Below, in pieces: positions 8,847 through 16,753 of a stretch of 64,000 nucleotides of DNA; within the stretch, counting starts at the first letter, position 1; every line of letters starts with the position of its first letter. Source of the stretch: Clostridia bacterium (GTDB lineage: Bacteria; Bacillota; Clostridia; Oscillospirales; CAG-382); the NCBI GenBank assembly GCA_017549365.1, contig JAFYUZ010000030.1:1-64000 (forward strand), given 5' to 3'. The notes below the pieces were generated by a model. The model was not told where the DNA came from and did not search any database. It was given only the letters and a program-made list of their open reading frames with translations. Made by a program: the position numbers and the translations under genes.

Positions 8847-9362
8847 ATGGCTCTTTTGATACCGGAACTTATTTGCGAAACAGTGTATGACATACCGCTT
8901 TCGTTTTTCACCGACCGCGGTATAAAGCTTTTGTTGCTTGATATCGACAACACACTCGTTACCTACGACGATGAATATCCGATCGAAAAAAACCTTTCGT
9001 GGTTTTCGGACCTTGAAAAAGTCGGCATAAGCGTCGCCTTTGTTTCAAACAATCACAAAGAACGAGTGGAAAAATATGCTTCGCGCACAGGATTTCCTTT
9101 TTTTGCCGATGCAGGCAAACCCTCGGCAAAATACTACAAGGAAGCAATGCGCGCCCATTCGTTACAACCGTCAGAATGCGCGGGGGTTGGCGATCAGATT
9201 TTCACCGACGTTCTTGCCGCACATCGTGCCGGTTGTATCGGCGTACTCGTTTCTCCGATAAAAGACTTGCAAAACGCATTTTTCAGATTTAAAAGAGCTT
9301 GTGAAAAGCCGTTTGTGGCGGCGTATCACAAAAAACACAAAAAAGAGGTGAAGAGCAAATGA
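8847..9362 (+). CDS. YqeG-family HAD IIIA-type phosphatase
   Basis: HAD phosphatase of 171 aa in the YqeG subfamily. Motif I is LLLDIDNTLVTYDDE (nucleophile and acid Asp), motif II is AFVSNN, the motif III Lys is in GKPSAKYY, and motif IV is GVGDQIFTDVLAAHRAG. Bacterial YqeG proteins are often encoded with ribosome-biogenesis genes; plant and cyanobacterial relatives are phosphatidylglycerophosphate phosphatases, so that activity is possible here. An ATG at 8835 exists, but GGGAG sits directly before the ATG at 8847. Overlaps the next gene by 4 bp. Confidence 0.87.
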   Translation: MALLIPELICETVYDIPLSFFTDRGIKLLLLDIDNTLVTYDDEYPIEKNLSWFSDLEKVGISVAFVSNNHKERVEKYASRTGFPFFADAGKPSAKYYKEAMRAHSLQPSECAGVGDQIFTDVLAAHRAGCIGVLVSPIKDLQNAFFRFKRACEKPFVAAYHKKHKKEVKSK

Positions 9363-10225
9363 CAGCAAAGGCAATGTTCGGACCGGGCGGAAACTCCGAA
9401 AGCTTCTATGCCGCAGGCTATAAAAGCACTGTGGACGCTCCGAAATTTGTCCGCGAATTCGGGCTTGATGCCTATGAATACGAGGCAGGCAACGGCGTTG
9501 CGGCATCTGTTGATACTTTCAGAAAAATCGGGGAAGCGGCGCGAGAGCACGATATAAAGCTTTCGATCCACGCACCCTATTATATATCCCTTTCGTCGGT
9601 CGATGAAGAAAAGAGAAAGGGAAGTGCACGCTATATCGTGGCGTCGGCACAGGCTCTTAACGCCATGGGCGGCGAGCTTATGGTCATCCACGCGGGAAGC
9701 ACGGCAAAGCTTGACCGCGCCGTTGCTCTTCAGTATGCCAAGGATGCCATATATCATGCCCTTGGCGTGCTTTCCGAAAACGAGCTTTACGGTTTTAAGC
9801 TCGGTATTGAAACGATGGGCAAGGTCAACCAGCTTGGCACCCTTGATGAGGTGCTCGAAATGTGCAGCGTTGACAAAACGGTGGTTCCCGTGGTTGATTT
9901 CGGGCACATGAATGCCCGCGAGCAGGGCGGAGTTTTTCCGACTGCCGACGAGTATAAATCGGTGTTCGACAGAATTTCCTCTGCCTGTGGTGCAGAGGTG
10001 GCAGAAAATCTTCATTGCCATTTTTCAAAGATCGAATATACAAACGGCGGAGAAAAACGTCATCTCACTTTTGAGGATGTAAACTATGGCCCCGATTTTG
10101 AGCCGTTGATGAAAGCAATTGCGGATCTCGGAATTTGCCCCACCATCATCTGCGAATCAAACGGAACGATGGCAGAAGATGCCTTGAAGATGAAAAAAGA
10201 ATATCTCAGTTATCTTGGAAAATGA
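9359..10225 (+). CDS. TIM-barrel protein of the endonuclease IV / sugar isomerase superfamily
   Basis: A 288-aa AP-endonuclease-2-family TIM barrel. It resembles deoxyribonuclease IV: SIHAPYYISLSS and MVIHAGS carry metal-ligand His residues, followed by IETMGKVNQLGTLDEV (Glu ligand), VDFGHMNA (Asp and His ligands), HCHFS and a C-terminal ICESNGTMAEDA (Glu). The trinuclear-zinc ligand set of Nfo appears largely conserved, so a repair AP-endonuclease is the best guess; a sugar-phosphate isomerase is the alternative. Tightly linked to yqeG-like and the Xaa-Pro peptidase gene (9-bp gap). Confidence 0.72.
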   Translation: MTAKAMFGPGGNSESFYAAGYKSTVDAPKFVREFGLDAYEYEAGNGVAASVDTFRKIGEAAREHDIKLSIHAPYYISLSSVDEEKRKGSARYIVASAQALNAMGGELMVIHAGSTAKLDRAVALQYAKDAIYHALGVLSENELYGFKLGIETMGKVNQLGTLDEVLEMCSVDKTVVPVVDFGHMNAREQGGVFPTADEYKSVFDRISSACGAEVAENLHCHFSKIEYTNGGEKRHLTFEDVNYGPDFEPLMKAIADLGICPTIICESNGTMAEDALKMKKEYLSYLGK

Positions 10226-10234
10226 GGTGACGGG

Positions 10235-11323
10235 ATGAACAACTTTGATTTGAGAATAGAAAAACTCAGAGAAAAACTGCCTTCCGACACGGCGCTTCTC
10301 GTCACCGACGATATATCCCGCCGATATTTTTCGGGCTTTGCCTCGTCGGCAGGGTATATGTATATCTCAAAGAACACTTGTGTTCTTGCCCTTGATTTTC
10401 GATATTTTGAAAAGGCAAAAATTGCCCGCAATTATGGCAAAACCGCAAAAGATATGCGGATCGTTGAAGCAAACGTTTCGCGCAAAGATATCGTTTGCGC
10501 ACTTTTGGCAGAGGATAAGACGACGCGCCTTCTTTACGAGAATTGCAGAACCACCTGCAAGGCGTTTGAATCCTTGAAAAACGACTTTTCGGCCGTTGCG
10601 GAGCTTGTGCCTGCCGAGAACATGATCGAGCTTTTAAGGGCGCAGAAGGACGACCACGAGCTTTCGCGTATTGTCGAGGCGCAGAGAATAACCGACCTTG
10701 GCTTTGACCACATCCGCCGTTTCATAAAGCGCGGTATGACCGAGACAGAGATTGCCCTTGAGCTTGAATTTTTTATGCGCAAAAATGGTGCATCGGGGCT
10801 TGCTTTCAACACGATCTGCGTTTCGGGCGCAAAATCGTCAATGCCCCACGGAGAGCCTGACGAAACGGTGGTTTCGGACGGTTTTCTCACCCTTGATTTC
10901 GGTGCAAGATTTGACGGATATTGCTCGGATATGACAAGAACTCTGTGTGTCGGAAAACCCACTGCAGAAATGATGAAGATATACGACACTGTGCTTGCGG
11001 CGCAGGAGGCGGCTTTTTCAAAAATACATGGCGGAGTTTGCGGAAAAGAGGTTGACTCTGCGGCGCGCGATCTGATCTATGACGCAGGTTATAAGGGATG
11101 CTTTGGCCATAGCACAGGTCATTCGCTGGGACTTGAAATACACGAATGTCCCAATTTCAGTCCCAGAGAAGAGTCAAAAATCCCCGTCGGTGCCGTTTTG
11201 AGCGTCGAACCGGGCATATATATCGAAGGAAAATGCGGTGTTCGCATAGAAGATATAGTATTTTTGACTGAAAATGGCTATAAAAACTTGACAAACAGCA
11301 CAAAAGATATTATAATAGTATAG
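10235..11323 (+). CDS. Xaa-Pro aminopeptidase (M24B)
   Basis: Metallopeptidase of 362 aa, releasing N-terminal residues before proline. Residues 1-125 are the creatinase-type N-terminal domain and the rest is the pita-bread fold. The metal ligands are visible in LDFGARFDGYCSDMTRT (two Asp), GHSTGHSLGLEIHE (His), LSVEPGIYIEG (Glu) and GVRIEDIV (Glu). The gene follows the TIM-barrel gene by 9 bp. Its last codons contain the -35 and -10 boxes of the efp promoter, and xaa-pro peptidase followed by efp is a very common Firmicutes arrangement. Confidence 0.93.
   Translation: MNNFDLRIEKLREKLPSDTALLVTDDISRRYFSGFASSAGYMYISKNTCVLALDFRYFEKAKIARNYGKTAKDMRIVEANVSRKDIVCALLAEDKTTRLLYENCRTTCKAFESLKNDFSAVAELVPAENMIELLRAQKDDHELSRIVEAQRITDLGFDHIRRFIKRGMTETEIALELEFFMRKNGASGLAFNTICVSGAKSSMPHGEPDETVVSDGFLTLDFGARFDGYCSDMTRTLCVGKPTAEMMKIYDTVLAAQEAAFSKIHGGVCGKEVDSAARDLIYDAGYKGCFGHSTGHSLGLEIHECPNFSPREESKIPVGAVLSVEPGIYIEGKCGVRIEDIVFLTENGYKNLTNSTKDIIIV
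11288..11316 (+). promoter_or_regulatory. sigma-A promoter for efp inside the peptidase gene
   Basis: TTGACA (11288-11293), 17 bp, TATAAT (11311-11316): a perfect consensus promoter whose bases encode the last residues of the Xaa-Pro peptidase (NLTNSTKDIIIV). The start of efp is about 80 bp downstream. Confidence 0.85.
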
Positions 11324-11394
11324 TATACTGTTATTGCTATAAGGCATAGAATGCCAAAAAGCGATTTGAAAATATTTTTTTGGAGGAAACATAA

Positions 11395-11961
11395 ATGATT
11401 TCAGCAGGCGATTTCAGAAACGGTGTAACATTTGAAGAAGACGGCCAGGTTCTTCAGGTCGTTGAATTCCAGCATGTAAAGCCCGGTAAGGGTGCGGCTT
11501 TTGTTCGTACAAAGCTTCGCAACGTTATCACAGGCGGTGTAATCGAAAAGTCCTACAACCCCACAGCAAAGGTTCAGCAGGCGTTCGTTGAAAGAAGAGA
11601 TATGCAGTATCTCTACAACGACGGCGATCTTTACTACTTCATGGACCTCGAAAGCTTCGAGCAGATGCCCATCGGTGCAGACGCTCTTTCCGACAACTTC
11701 AAGTTCGTTAAGGAAAACGAAACTTGTAAGATCGTGTCCTACAAGGGCAAGGTTTTTGCAGTTGAACCCCCCATCTTCGTTGAACTCGAAGTAACCGAAA
11801 CAGAACCCGGTATCAAGGGCGACACAGCAACCAACACTCTCAAGCCCGCAACTCTTGAAACAGGCGCGACAATCAAGGTCAGCCTCTTCATCAACATCGG
11901 CGACGTTCTTAAGATCGACACAAGAACCGGCGAATACGTTGAAAGAGTTAACAACAAGTAA
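11395..11961 (+). CDS. efp: translation elongation factor P
   Basis: EF-P of 188 aa, which rescues ribosomes stalled on polyproline. KOW-like domain I is at residues 1-65, with the conserved loop [11 protein letters not shown] whose Lys is the position modified in many bacteria, followed by two OB domains ending in [23 protein letters not shown] lies 8 nt before the ATG. Codon use is strongly biased, as expected for a highly expressed gene. It has its own promoter at 11288-11316. Confidence 0.97.
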   Translation: MISAGDFRNGVTFEEDGQVLQVVEFQHVKPGKGAAFVRTKLRNVITGGVIEKSYNPTAKVQQAFVERRDMQYLYNDGDLYYFMDLESFEQMPIGADALSDNFKFVKENETCKIVSYKGKVFAVEPPIFVELEVTETEPGIKGDTATNTLKPATLETGATIKVSLFINIGDVLKIDTRTGEYVERVNNK

Positions 11962-11995
11962 TTTAACCTTAATTTAAGAAAGTGAGGCGTGGTTT

Positions 11996-12322
11996 ATGAC
12001 AACAACAGAAAAGGTAGCACACCTTAAAGGCGTAATGGAAGGCATGGAGTTCGATACCACCACCAAGGAAGGCAAGCTTCTCTCTCTCATCGTTGACATT
12101 CTCGACGATCTTACAGCAGAAGTTTCCGAGATCGAAGACGATCTCGATACTCTCTTCGACTTCGCAGACGAGCTCGACGAAGACCTCGGCGACGTTGAAG
12201 CAGACCTTTACGGCGACGACGAGTATGACGACGAATTCGACGATGAATACGACGATGACGAAGATATGCCCGAATGCTGCGTTGGCTGCAACGACGATTG
12301 CTCCACCTGCGGACAGGAATAA
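11996..12322 (+). CDS. CD1247-type N-terminal-domain protein with acidic, Cys-rich tail
   Basis: A small 108-aa protein. Residues 1-55 are a helical segment (TTEKVAHLKGVMEGMEFDTT and onward) found in Clostridia proteins called CD1247 N-terminal-domain proteins; the function is unknown. Residues 60-92 are almost entirely Asp and Glu (repeats of DDEYDDEFDDEY), and the C-terminus carries five Cys residues (CCVGCNDDCSTCGQE), possibly for metal binding. It follows efp by 34 bp with a GAGG ribosome site, shares its highly expressed codon style, and is probably co-transcribed with it. Confidence 0.75.
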   Translation: MTTTEKVAHLKGVMEGMEFDTTTKEGKLLSLIVDILDDLTAEVSEIEDDLDTLFDFADELDEDLGDVEADLYGDDEYDDEFDDEYDDDEDMPECCVGCNDDCSTCGQE

Positions 12323-12340
12323 TTTCCGAATAAGATAAAA

Positions 12341-12370
12341 AAAACGCCGACATTATGTCGGCGGTTTTTT
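12341..12370. terminator. terminator hairpin 1 (efp unit)
   Basis: CGCCGAC-rich stem (12345-12363) between A- and T-runs, ending gcggtttttt. The core from CGCCGACAT to GGCGGTTTT is repeated exactly at 13148-13171. Confidence 0.8.
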
Positions 12371-12376
12371 CATAAC

Positions 12377-12406
12377 AAAAAATGCCGATTTTCATCGGCA
12401 TTTTTT
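12377..12406. terminator. bidirectional terminator hairpin 2
   Basis: AAAAAATGCCGAT (12377-12389) pairs with ATCGGCATTTTTT (12394-12406). It lies between convergent genes and can end transcripts from both sides. Confidence 0.8.
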
Positions 12407-12420
12407 GCTGTTCTGTAAAT

Positions 12421-12771
12421 TTATGTGATCTGCTTTCCGCATTCGGGGCAGAAAACAGAATCAGACGGGATTTTTGCTCCGCAGAGAGGACAATACATAT
12501 CCGATACGGGTGAGTCTGAGATATCAGGGGTTTTTTCAGTGTTTTCGGAAATAATACCTATGGTGTAAATAACGTAACCTGCGACCCAGATTGCACCTAT
12601 GCTAAGAATCATTTCAAAAAAGCCCATAATAATTGACATGCTACTATCAACGCCATAAGCGTGCGAAACAGAGCACATGGCGAGTATACCAAGAATTAAA
12701 GTGAATACAATTCCTACAATAGTGAATATTACAGCAATGGATTTGAGAAATTTTCCGGTTGTTGGAAACAT
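12421..12771 (-). CDS. small membrane protein with C-terminal zinc ribbon
   Basis: A 116-aa protein with hydrophobic segments at about residues 10-32 and 44-72, then a linker and a double-CxxC zinc ribbon (CPLCGAKIP and CPECGKQ) at the C-terminus. The family is unrecognised; zinc-ribbon small membrane proteins are common in Clostridia and of unknown role. It is transcribed divergently from an XRE regulator gene. A consensus sigma-A promoter (12820-12848) drives it, and a palindrome downstream of the -10 box suggests repression by that regulator. Confidence 0.7.
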   Translation of the reverse strand: MFPTTGKFLKSIAVIFTIVGIVFTLILGILAMCSVSHAYGVDSSMSIIMGFFEMILSIGAIWVAGYVIYTIGIISENTEKTPDISDSPVSDMYCPLCGAKIPSDSVFCPECGKQIT

Positions 12772-12793
12772 AATTTAATCCTCCTTTTCGCGA

Positions 12794-12863
12794 TTGACAT
12801 TTAGCGAATGTCATTATTTGCATTATAGCATGATAATATAAATTTGTCAAGCACTAAATGTCA
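12794..12863. promoter_or_regulatory. sigma-A promoter (minus strand) with a palindromic operator and a second half-site
   Basis: Minus-strand TTGACA (12848-12843), 17 bp, TATAAT (12825-12820) forms a perfect consensus promoter for the zinc-ribbon gene. The perfect palindrome GACATT-N5-AATGTC lies at 12794-12810, just downstream of the -10 box. The motif TTGACATTTAG[CT]G occurs there on the plus strand and again, inverted, at 12850-12863, where it overlaps the -35 box and adjoins the ribosome site of the XRE gene. This layout suggests one repressor acting on both divergent genes. Confidence 0.65.
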
Positions 12864-12877
12864 AAAAGAGGTAATTT

Positions 12878-13126
12878 ATGTTTAAAAATAAGTCAGAAAA
12901 CGGAAGAAACAATATTTGCGGTGAAAATGTCTATCGGTTGAGAAAACAGCGTGTACCGAAAATGTCACAGCGTATTCTTGCAGAACAGCTTCAGATAAAG
13001 GGAATAGACGTGGACAAAAATGCCATACAGCGTATTGAAAGCGGAGAGAGATTTGTCACGGATATCGAGCTTAAAGTTCTTGCTGAAATTTTCGGCATTT
13101 CCTGTGACGAGTTGATTGGCGTATAA
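12878..13126 (+). CDS. XRE-family helix-turn-helix regulator
   Basis: An 82-aa single-domain regulator with the Cro/C1-type HTH across residues 18-80 (VYRLRKQRVPKMSQRILAEQ, then NAIQRIESGERFVTDIELKV). There is no sensor domain. The ribosome site AGAGGT lies 5 nt before the ATG. Divergent from the zinc-ribbon membrane gene and flanked by repeated TTGACATTTAG motifs, it probably represses itself and that neighbour. No other phage or plasmid gene is nearby. Confidence 0.85.
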   Translation: MFKNKSENGRNNICGENVYRLRKQRVPKMSQRILAEQLQIKGIDVDKNAIQRIESGERFVTDIELKVLAEIFGISCDELIGV

Positions 13127-13145
13127 TTTTCATAGAAACAAAAAG

Positions 13146-13172
13146 ACCGCCGACATTATGTCGGCGGTTTTC
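13146..13172. terminator. terminator after the XRE gene
   Basis: Stem ACCGCCGACAT/ATGTCGGCGGT (13146-13168) followed by tttctta. It lies between convergent genes and shares 24 identical bases with the terminator at 12345-12368. Confidence 0.75.
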
Positions 13173-13529
13173 TTATATTATGCGCGTCAGGTAGTAAACG
13201 AGATTTGCGGCAAGGATAACGAAAGCCGCCGCCATCCACACCTTTCTGTGCTTTCCCAACCTTTTGTTAAAAACCAAAAGCAAAAAAGCGACGAGAACAG
13301 GCAGTGCAAATGCGTTGTGGCAGAGATATCCCGAAAAATCAAGCCTTGCAAGCGAAACAAGCGCTCGTGTCATTCCGCAGGTCGGGCATCTGAAACCGAA
13401 TATTTCGTAAATGACGCAATTTATACCCAAAAGTTTTAATACGAAAACACCAAGCAGAACCCCGACAAATACAAAAATGTCGGAATTATGTTTTGTTGCG
13501 TTTTTCAACCGGTTAACCGATTTTTTCAC
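13173..13529 (-). CDS. DUF2752 membrane protein
   Basis: A 118-aa membrane protein with the DUF2752 signature FRCPTCGMTRALVSLARLDF (residues 47-66), followed by two hydrophobic helices (about 72-90 and 97-115) and preceded by one at 18-40. The function is unknown. Members often sit beside TM2-domain or zinc-ribbon genes, as here, where the gene overlaps the upstream TM2 gene by 4 bp. Confidence 0.85.
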   Translation of the reverse strand: MKKSVNRLKNATKHNSDIFVFVGVLLGVFVLKLLGINCVIYEIFGFRCPTCGMTRALVSLARLDFSGYLCHNAFALPVLVAFLLLVFNKRLGKHRKVWMAAAFVILAANLVYYLTRII

Positions 13530-13984
13530 TGCTTGTAGTTAAGCTGCTTTCCGCACGCGGGGCAAAAAGCGGTGTTTGACGGGATGGCGGCTCCGCAGTA
13601 GCCGCAGAAGGAAGTGCTTGTGGCGGTGTTTGCAGCTGTGTTTGCGCGCACAAGAATGCTCTCGATGCTCGAAAAGTTGCTTTCTTTCGTCTTGTCGCTT
13701 ATGGAAAACCAGTCTATTATCGCAAGAATTCCGCACACGCCTCCGGTCAAAAGCTTAAGCACGCCCATGCCTATGTCTCCGAGCATAAATCTGTCCACTC
13801 CAAGATATCCGAAAAAAATAGAAACAATAAGCATAACCGTCGGATCTTTGTATTCTACCATGTTAAGAAGCATCAGCTTGTTTTCGTCGGCATAACGAAG
13901 TTGTTCTCTTATGTAGGGGATTTTATCAACGGGAAAATATTTTTGGTGTGTCACCATAAACATATCTATTCTTTGCTGATCCAT
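13526..13984 (-). CDS. TM2-domain protein with C-terminal zinc ribbon
   Basis: A 152-aa protein. A soluble N-terminal helical part (1-45) precedes a TM2 domain at about 47-95 (VSIFFGYLGVDRFMLGDIGMG, then a second helix with IDWF), a linker, and a zinc ribbon (CGYCGAAIP and CPACGKQ). The start at 13984 is chosen because AGAGGT lies 8 nt upstream; a GTG three codons earlier overlaps that site. A sigma-A promoter at 14018-14046 drives it and DUF2752. The role is unknown. Confidence 0.82.
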   Translation of the reverse strand: MDQQRIDMFMVTHQKYFPVDKIPYIREQLRYADENKLMLLNMVEYKDPTVMLIVSIFFGYLGVDRFMLGDIGMGVLKLLTGGVCGILAIIDWFSISDKTKESNFSSIESILVRANTAANTATSTSFCGYCGAAIPSNTAFCPACGKQLNYKQ

Positions 13985-14017
13985 TGTTTGCACCTCTGAA
14001 AGAATTATTGTGATTTC

Positions 14018-14046
14018 ATTGTAGCACAGTATCTGCGTTTTGTCAA
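14018..14046 (-). promoter_or_regulatory. sigma-A promoter for the TM2/DUF2752 pair
   Basis: Minus-strand TTGACA (14046-14041), 17 bp, TACAAT (14023-14018), about 35 bp upstream of the TM2 gene start. Confidence 0.8.
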
Positions 14047-14190
14047 CAAAAAAGCAGGTTGTTGTCGAATATGCAAAATGGTTGGTGAATACAAAAGAAA
14101 CAGATATAGTGCAGTGTCACATTTTCTTGCGCTTCATATACTGTATCGAGAGCGCAAAAAAGCTCTCAATACCGAAAAAGGATGTCACAG

Positions 14191-15042
14191 ATGGCAACTT
14201 TCAACAACACAGCAACACTTTCCTACAACGGTCAGGTCACAAATTCCAACGTCGTAACGGGCGAGATCGTCGATGCGATTTCGGCAACGAAAACCATCCT
14301 TGATTCAACCTACTCGGCAGGCGACACACTGACCTACGTTATCAGCATCATAAATTCCGCATCTACTCCCATAACGGGCATCAGCGTCACAGACAATCTC
14401 GGCGCATATACCACACAGGCGGGTGCCACCGTTTATCCGCTTGACTATGTAGATGGCACAGTGCGCCTTTATTCCGACGGTGTGCCTGCAACGGCACCTG
14501 CGGTAACACAGGGTCCTCCCGTCGTTTTTTCGGGCATCACAGTGCCTGCAAACGGCAACGTTATTCTCATCTATGAAGCTTCCGTAAACGCCTTTGCACC
14601 CATCAGCGAGGGTGCCACCATTACAAACGAGGCTTCTGTTGCGGGGGCAAGCATTTCTATTCCCGTCACCGCTACGGCAACCGCCCTGGCGGATAGCGAG
14701 CCCGCGCTTACCATTTCAAAATCTGTCTATCCCGAAACCATCTTTGAGGACGGACAGATAACCTACACCTTCGTTATTCAGAATTCGGGCAACACACCCG
14801 CAACCGTTCAGGACAACGTTGTTGTCAGCGACAACTTTGATCCCGTTCTTTCAAATCTTGTTGTAACTCTCGACGGTCAGACACTTGCCCCCACCGATTA
14901 CACCTACAACGCGGCAACCGGCGAATTTGCCACAACGGCAGGCGCCATTACAGTCCCTGCCGCAACCTTTGCGCTTGATAACTTGGGCAGATGGGTCACA
15001 ACTCCCGGTGTTGCAACATTAAGAGTTACGGGAACTGTATAA
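14191..15042 (+). CDS. DUF11-repeat surface-type protein without signal peptide
   Basis: A 283-aa protein of two DUF11-like beta-sandwich repeats. The first is at about 30-160 (SAGDTLTYVISIINSASTPI with VTDNLGAYTT) and the second at about 175-283 (ISKSVYPETIFEDGQITYTF with VVSDNFDPVL). It is rich in Thr, Ala, Val and Asn and has only two Lys residues. No signal peptide, sortase motif or membrane helix is visible. Similar proteins occur in several copies in Clostridia, perhaps on spore or cell surfaces (inference). Start 14191 is preceded by AAGG at 9 nt; an ATG three codons upstream overlaps that site. Upstream, CATATACT at 14135-14142 is one base off a sigma-E-type -10 box. Confidence 0.72.
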   Translation: MATFNNTATLSYNGQVTNSNVVTGEIVDAISATKTILDSTYSAGDTLTYVISIINSASTPITGISVTDNLGAYTTQAGATVYPLDYVDGTVRLYSDGVPATAPAVTQGPPVVFSGITVPANGNVILIYEASVNAFAPISEGATITNEASVAGASISIPVTATATALADSEPALTISKSVYPETIFEDGQITYTFVIQNSGNTPATVQDNVVVSDNFDPVLSNLVVTLDGQTLAPTDYTYNAATGEFATTAGAITVPAATFALDNLGRWVTTPGVATLRVTGTV

Positions 15043-15080
15043 AAGGATATAAAATCAATCGATCCGCTTTACGCCGTTTA

Positions 15081-15569
15081 TCATAAGGGTGTTTTATCGT
15101 AAGGCGGCGTCTTGGAAATGGGACGGACAGTTTCGGCTGTCTGTCCTTTCTTTTTCTTCAGACTTTCGTTGAGCTTTTTTGTATTTGTCTTGGTGATCGA
15201 ATAAATAATTGCCCAAATAACGACATAGCCCACAATAAAAATTGCCGTGAATACTATAATCGGCGCTGCGCCGAAATCAAGCCAATCGTTGAGAAGATAA
15301 GCACCAAGATATCCGAGATACAGAGTTCCGCCGTGAATCAGAATTGCCACCATCAACGGCAACCGTTCGATCTGATAAACGGCATTCATACCACCCGCAA
15401 CAAAGGCAAGAGCCGTGATCGAAAATATACCGATGCAAACCTGATTTACAGACAGAGTTTCAACGGTGGCGGTCTGTTGCAAAATTATATATACAACAGC
15501 CAAAACAATCGGGCCAAAACCGGCGGCGATCAAGCCGCGATGCAAAAATTCCAAAACAAACTTTTTCAT
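15081..15569 (-). CDS. DUF3021 membrane protein
   Basis: A 162-aa protein with four predicted membrane helices (about residues 10-30, 43-62, 72-92 and 103-125) and a basic cytoplasmic tail. It matches DUF3021, whose members are usually paired with LytTR regulators and act on their activity (family knowledge, mechanism not fully known). It overlaps the LytTR gene upstream by 4 bp and is the last gene of the ABC-LytTR-DUF3021 unit. Confidence 0.85.
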   Translation of the reverse strand: MKKFVLEFLHRGLIAAGFGPIVLAVVYIILQQTATVETLSVNQVCIGIFSITALAFVAGGMNAVYQIERLPLMVAILIHGGTLYLGYLGAYLLNDWLDFGAAPIIVFTAIFIVGYVVIWAIIYSITKTNTKKLNESLKKKKGQTAETVRPISKTPPYDKTPL

Positions 15570-16009
15570 ATTCTGTCAAACCTCCTTTTGATTTCCGCAA
15601 AACAACGCCTCGAAACATATTCCCTATATCCGCACCGAAACACGGCGTCTACGCCACCGCTGAATACTGCATCAAATCTCTTGATGCAATGTTCGTTGGC
15701 AAGGGTGGATTTGTTTATGCGGATAAAATAGGAGGGCAAAACTTCTTCCAAATCACGAAGTCTGTCTTTGAGCCAATAATGTTTGCCGTCGGTGTCAATG
15801 GCAACCACTTTTCTGTCGATTACGGTAATACATTCGATCGCCGAAAACTCCAGTTTCCGCATCTCATCATCGTTGTATCCCATAATGCTCTTTTCGCCCG
15901 CATAGTTACAGACAAGGTTTTCGATCTGTTGTGTCAGAGAGGAGGGTTCGTGAACGATTGCTATGATCTCCTCGTCTGCATTTTTGTCAATAATAAGCTT
16001 GTACTTCAT
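15566..16009 (-). CDS. LytTR-family DNA-binding regulator
   Basis: A 147-aa protein with a short N-terminal part (1-45) and a LytTR DNA-binding domain (about 48-147; YFIRINKSTLANEHCIKRFD is characteristic). It has no receiver domain. The start at 16009 is preceded by AAGG; a GTG one codon earlier is possible. LytTR-DUF3021 pairs commonly autoregulate with a neighbouring ABC exporter, which fits the operon here. Confidence 0.88.
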   Translation of the reverse strand: MKYKLIIDKNADEEIIAIVHEPSSLTQQIENLVCNYAGEKSIMGYNDDEMRKLEFSAIECITVIDRKVVAIDTDGKHYWLKDRLRDLEEVLPSYFIRINKSTLANEHCIKRFDAVFSGGVDAVFRCGYREYVSRRCFAEIKRRFDRI

Positions 16010-16021
16010 CACTTCAAGTCC

Positions 16022-16753
16022 TTACTGTTTTTTCATTTGCACAAGGAAACAGAACACAGCTACCACCGTTATAAGCACACTATAAAGAATGATCGGCAGG
16101 ATATGTGAAACTGCGCCCTCAAAATTTCCGTTGAATAATGCTTTTTCCAGTTCTGCCGCGTGAACAAACGGAAGCGCATTGGCTATTTTCTTAAAAGCAC
16201 CGCCTACAAGATTCAAATCAAACCAAACACCCGAAAACCAAGCGGAAAGATTGGTGAGCAGTGCTCCGCAAACGCCCCCAACCTGCTTGACGTTTAAAAC
16301 ACTGCCACATAAAAGTCCGAGCGCAATGTTAAAAATTGCCATTGGGATTACGCCAATTATGGCATAAACAATATTTGCGCTGATTTCGAGCCCCAAGGGG
16401 ATCGCAAACAAATAACAGATCACGGTCTGGCCTATTGCAATGGGCAGAATCGGAAGCATATAGCCCATAACAAAGTCCGCCCCCGTAAGGGGAGACGTGT
16501 ACAATCTTTGCAAAAGGGCGCTTTCGCGGTCTTTCGCGATCAGAGTTGCCGAAAACAATGTCATAAACGACAGCCCAAACACTGTGATTCCCGGAGTAAG
16601 TGTGTTGATCTCAAACAGGTTTACAGGAATGTTTGCCTGAATAGCGCTTAATAGCACCAACAAAACCAAGGGGAATCCCAACCCGAAACCAAGGTTTATC
16701 GGATCTCGCAGGATCTCCTTGGCACATCGCTTGGCAAAAGTCATCATTCTCAT
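16022..16753 (-). CDS. ABC-2 type transporter permease
   Basis: A 243-aa membrane protein with six hydrophobic segments (about 22-42, 53-75, 104-128, 134-158, 164-184 and 217-240) of the ABC-2 permease type (ITVFGLSFMTLFSATLIAKDRE is typical). It pairs with the ATPase gene upstream, overlapping it by 4 bp; GGAGG stands 7 nt before its ATG. Exported substrate unknown; drug or lantibiotic-type efflux is common for the arrangement. Confidence 0.87.
   Translation of the reverse strand: MRMMTFAKRCAKEILRDPINLGFGLGFPLVLLVLLSAIQANIPVNLFEINTLTPGITVFGLSFMTLFSATLIAKDRESALLQRLYTSPLTGADFVMGYMLPILPIAIGQTVICYLFAIPLGLEISANIVYAIIGVIPMAIFNIALGLLCGSVLNVKQVGGVCGALLTNLSAWFSGVWFDLNLVGGAFKKIANALPFVHAAELEKALFNGNFEGAVSHILPIILYSVLITVVAVFCFLVQMKKQ

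Noticed and set aside
12878-13126. XRE gene as a sign of a prophage
   Set aside because: No integrase, structural or replication gene is nearby; the regulator has a simple divergent partner.
14040-14303. 87-codon frame before and across the start of the DUF11 gene
   Set aside because: It overlaps the well-supported DUF11 start in another frame and its C-terminal part is Arg/Asn-rich shadow sequence.
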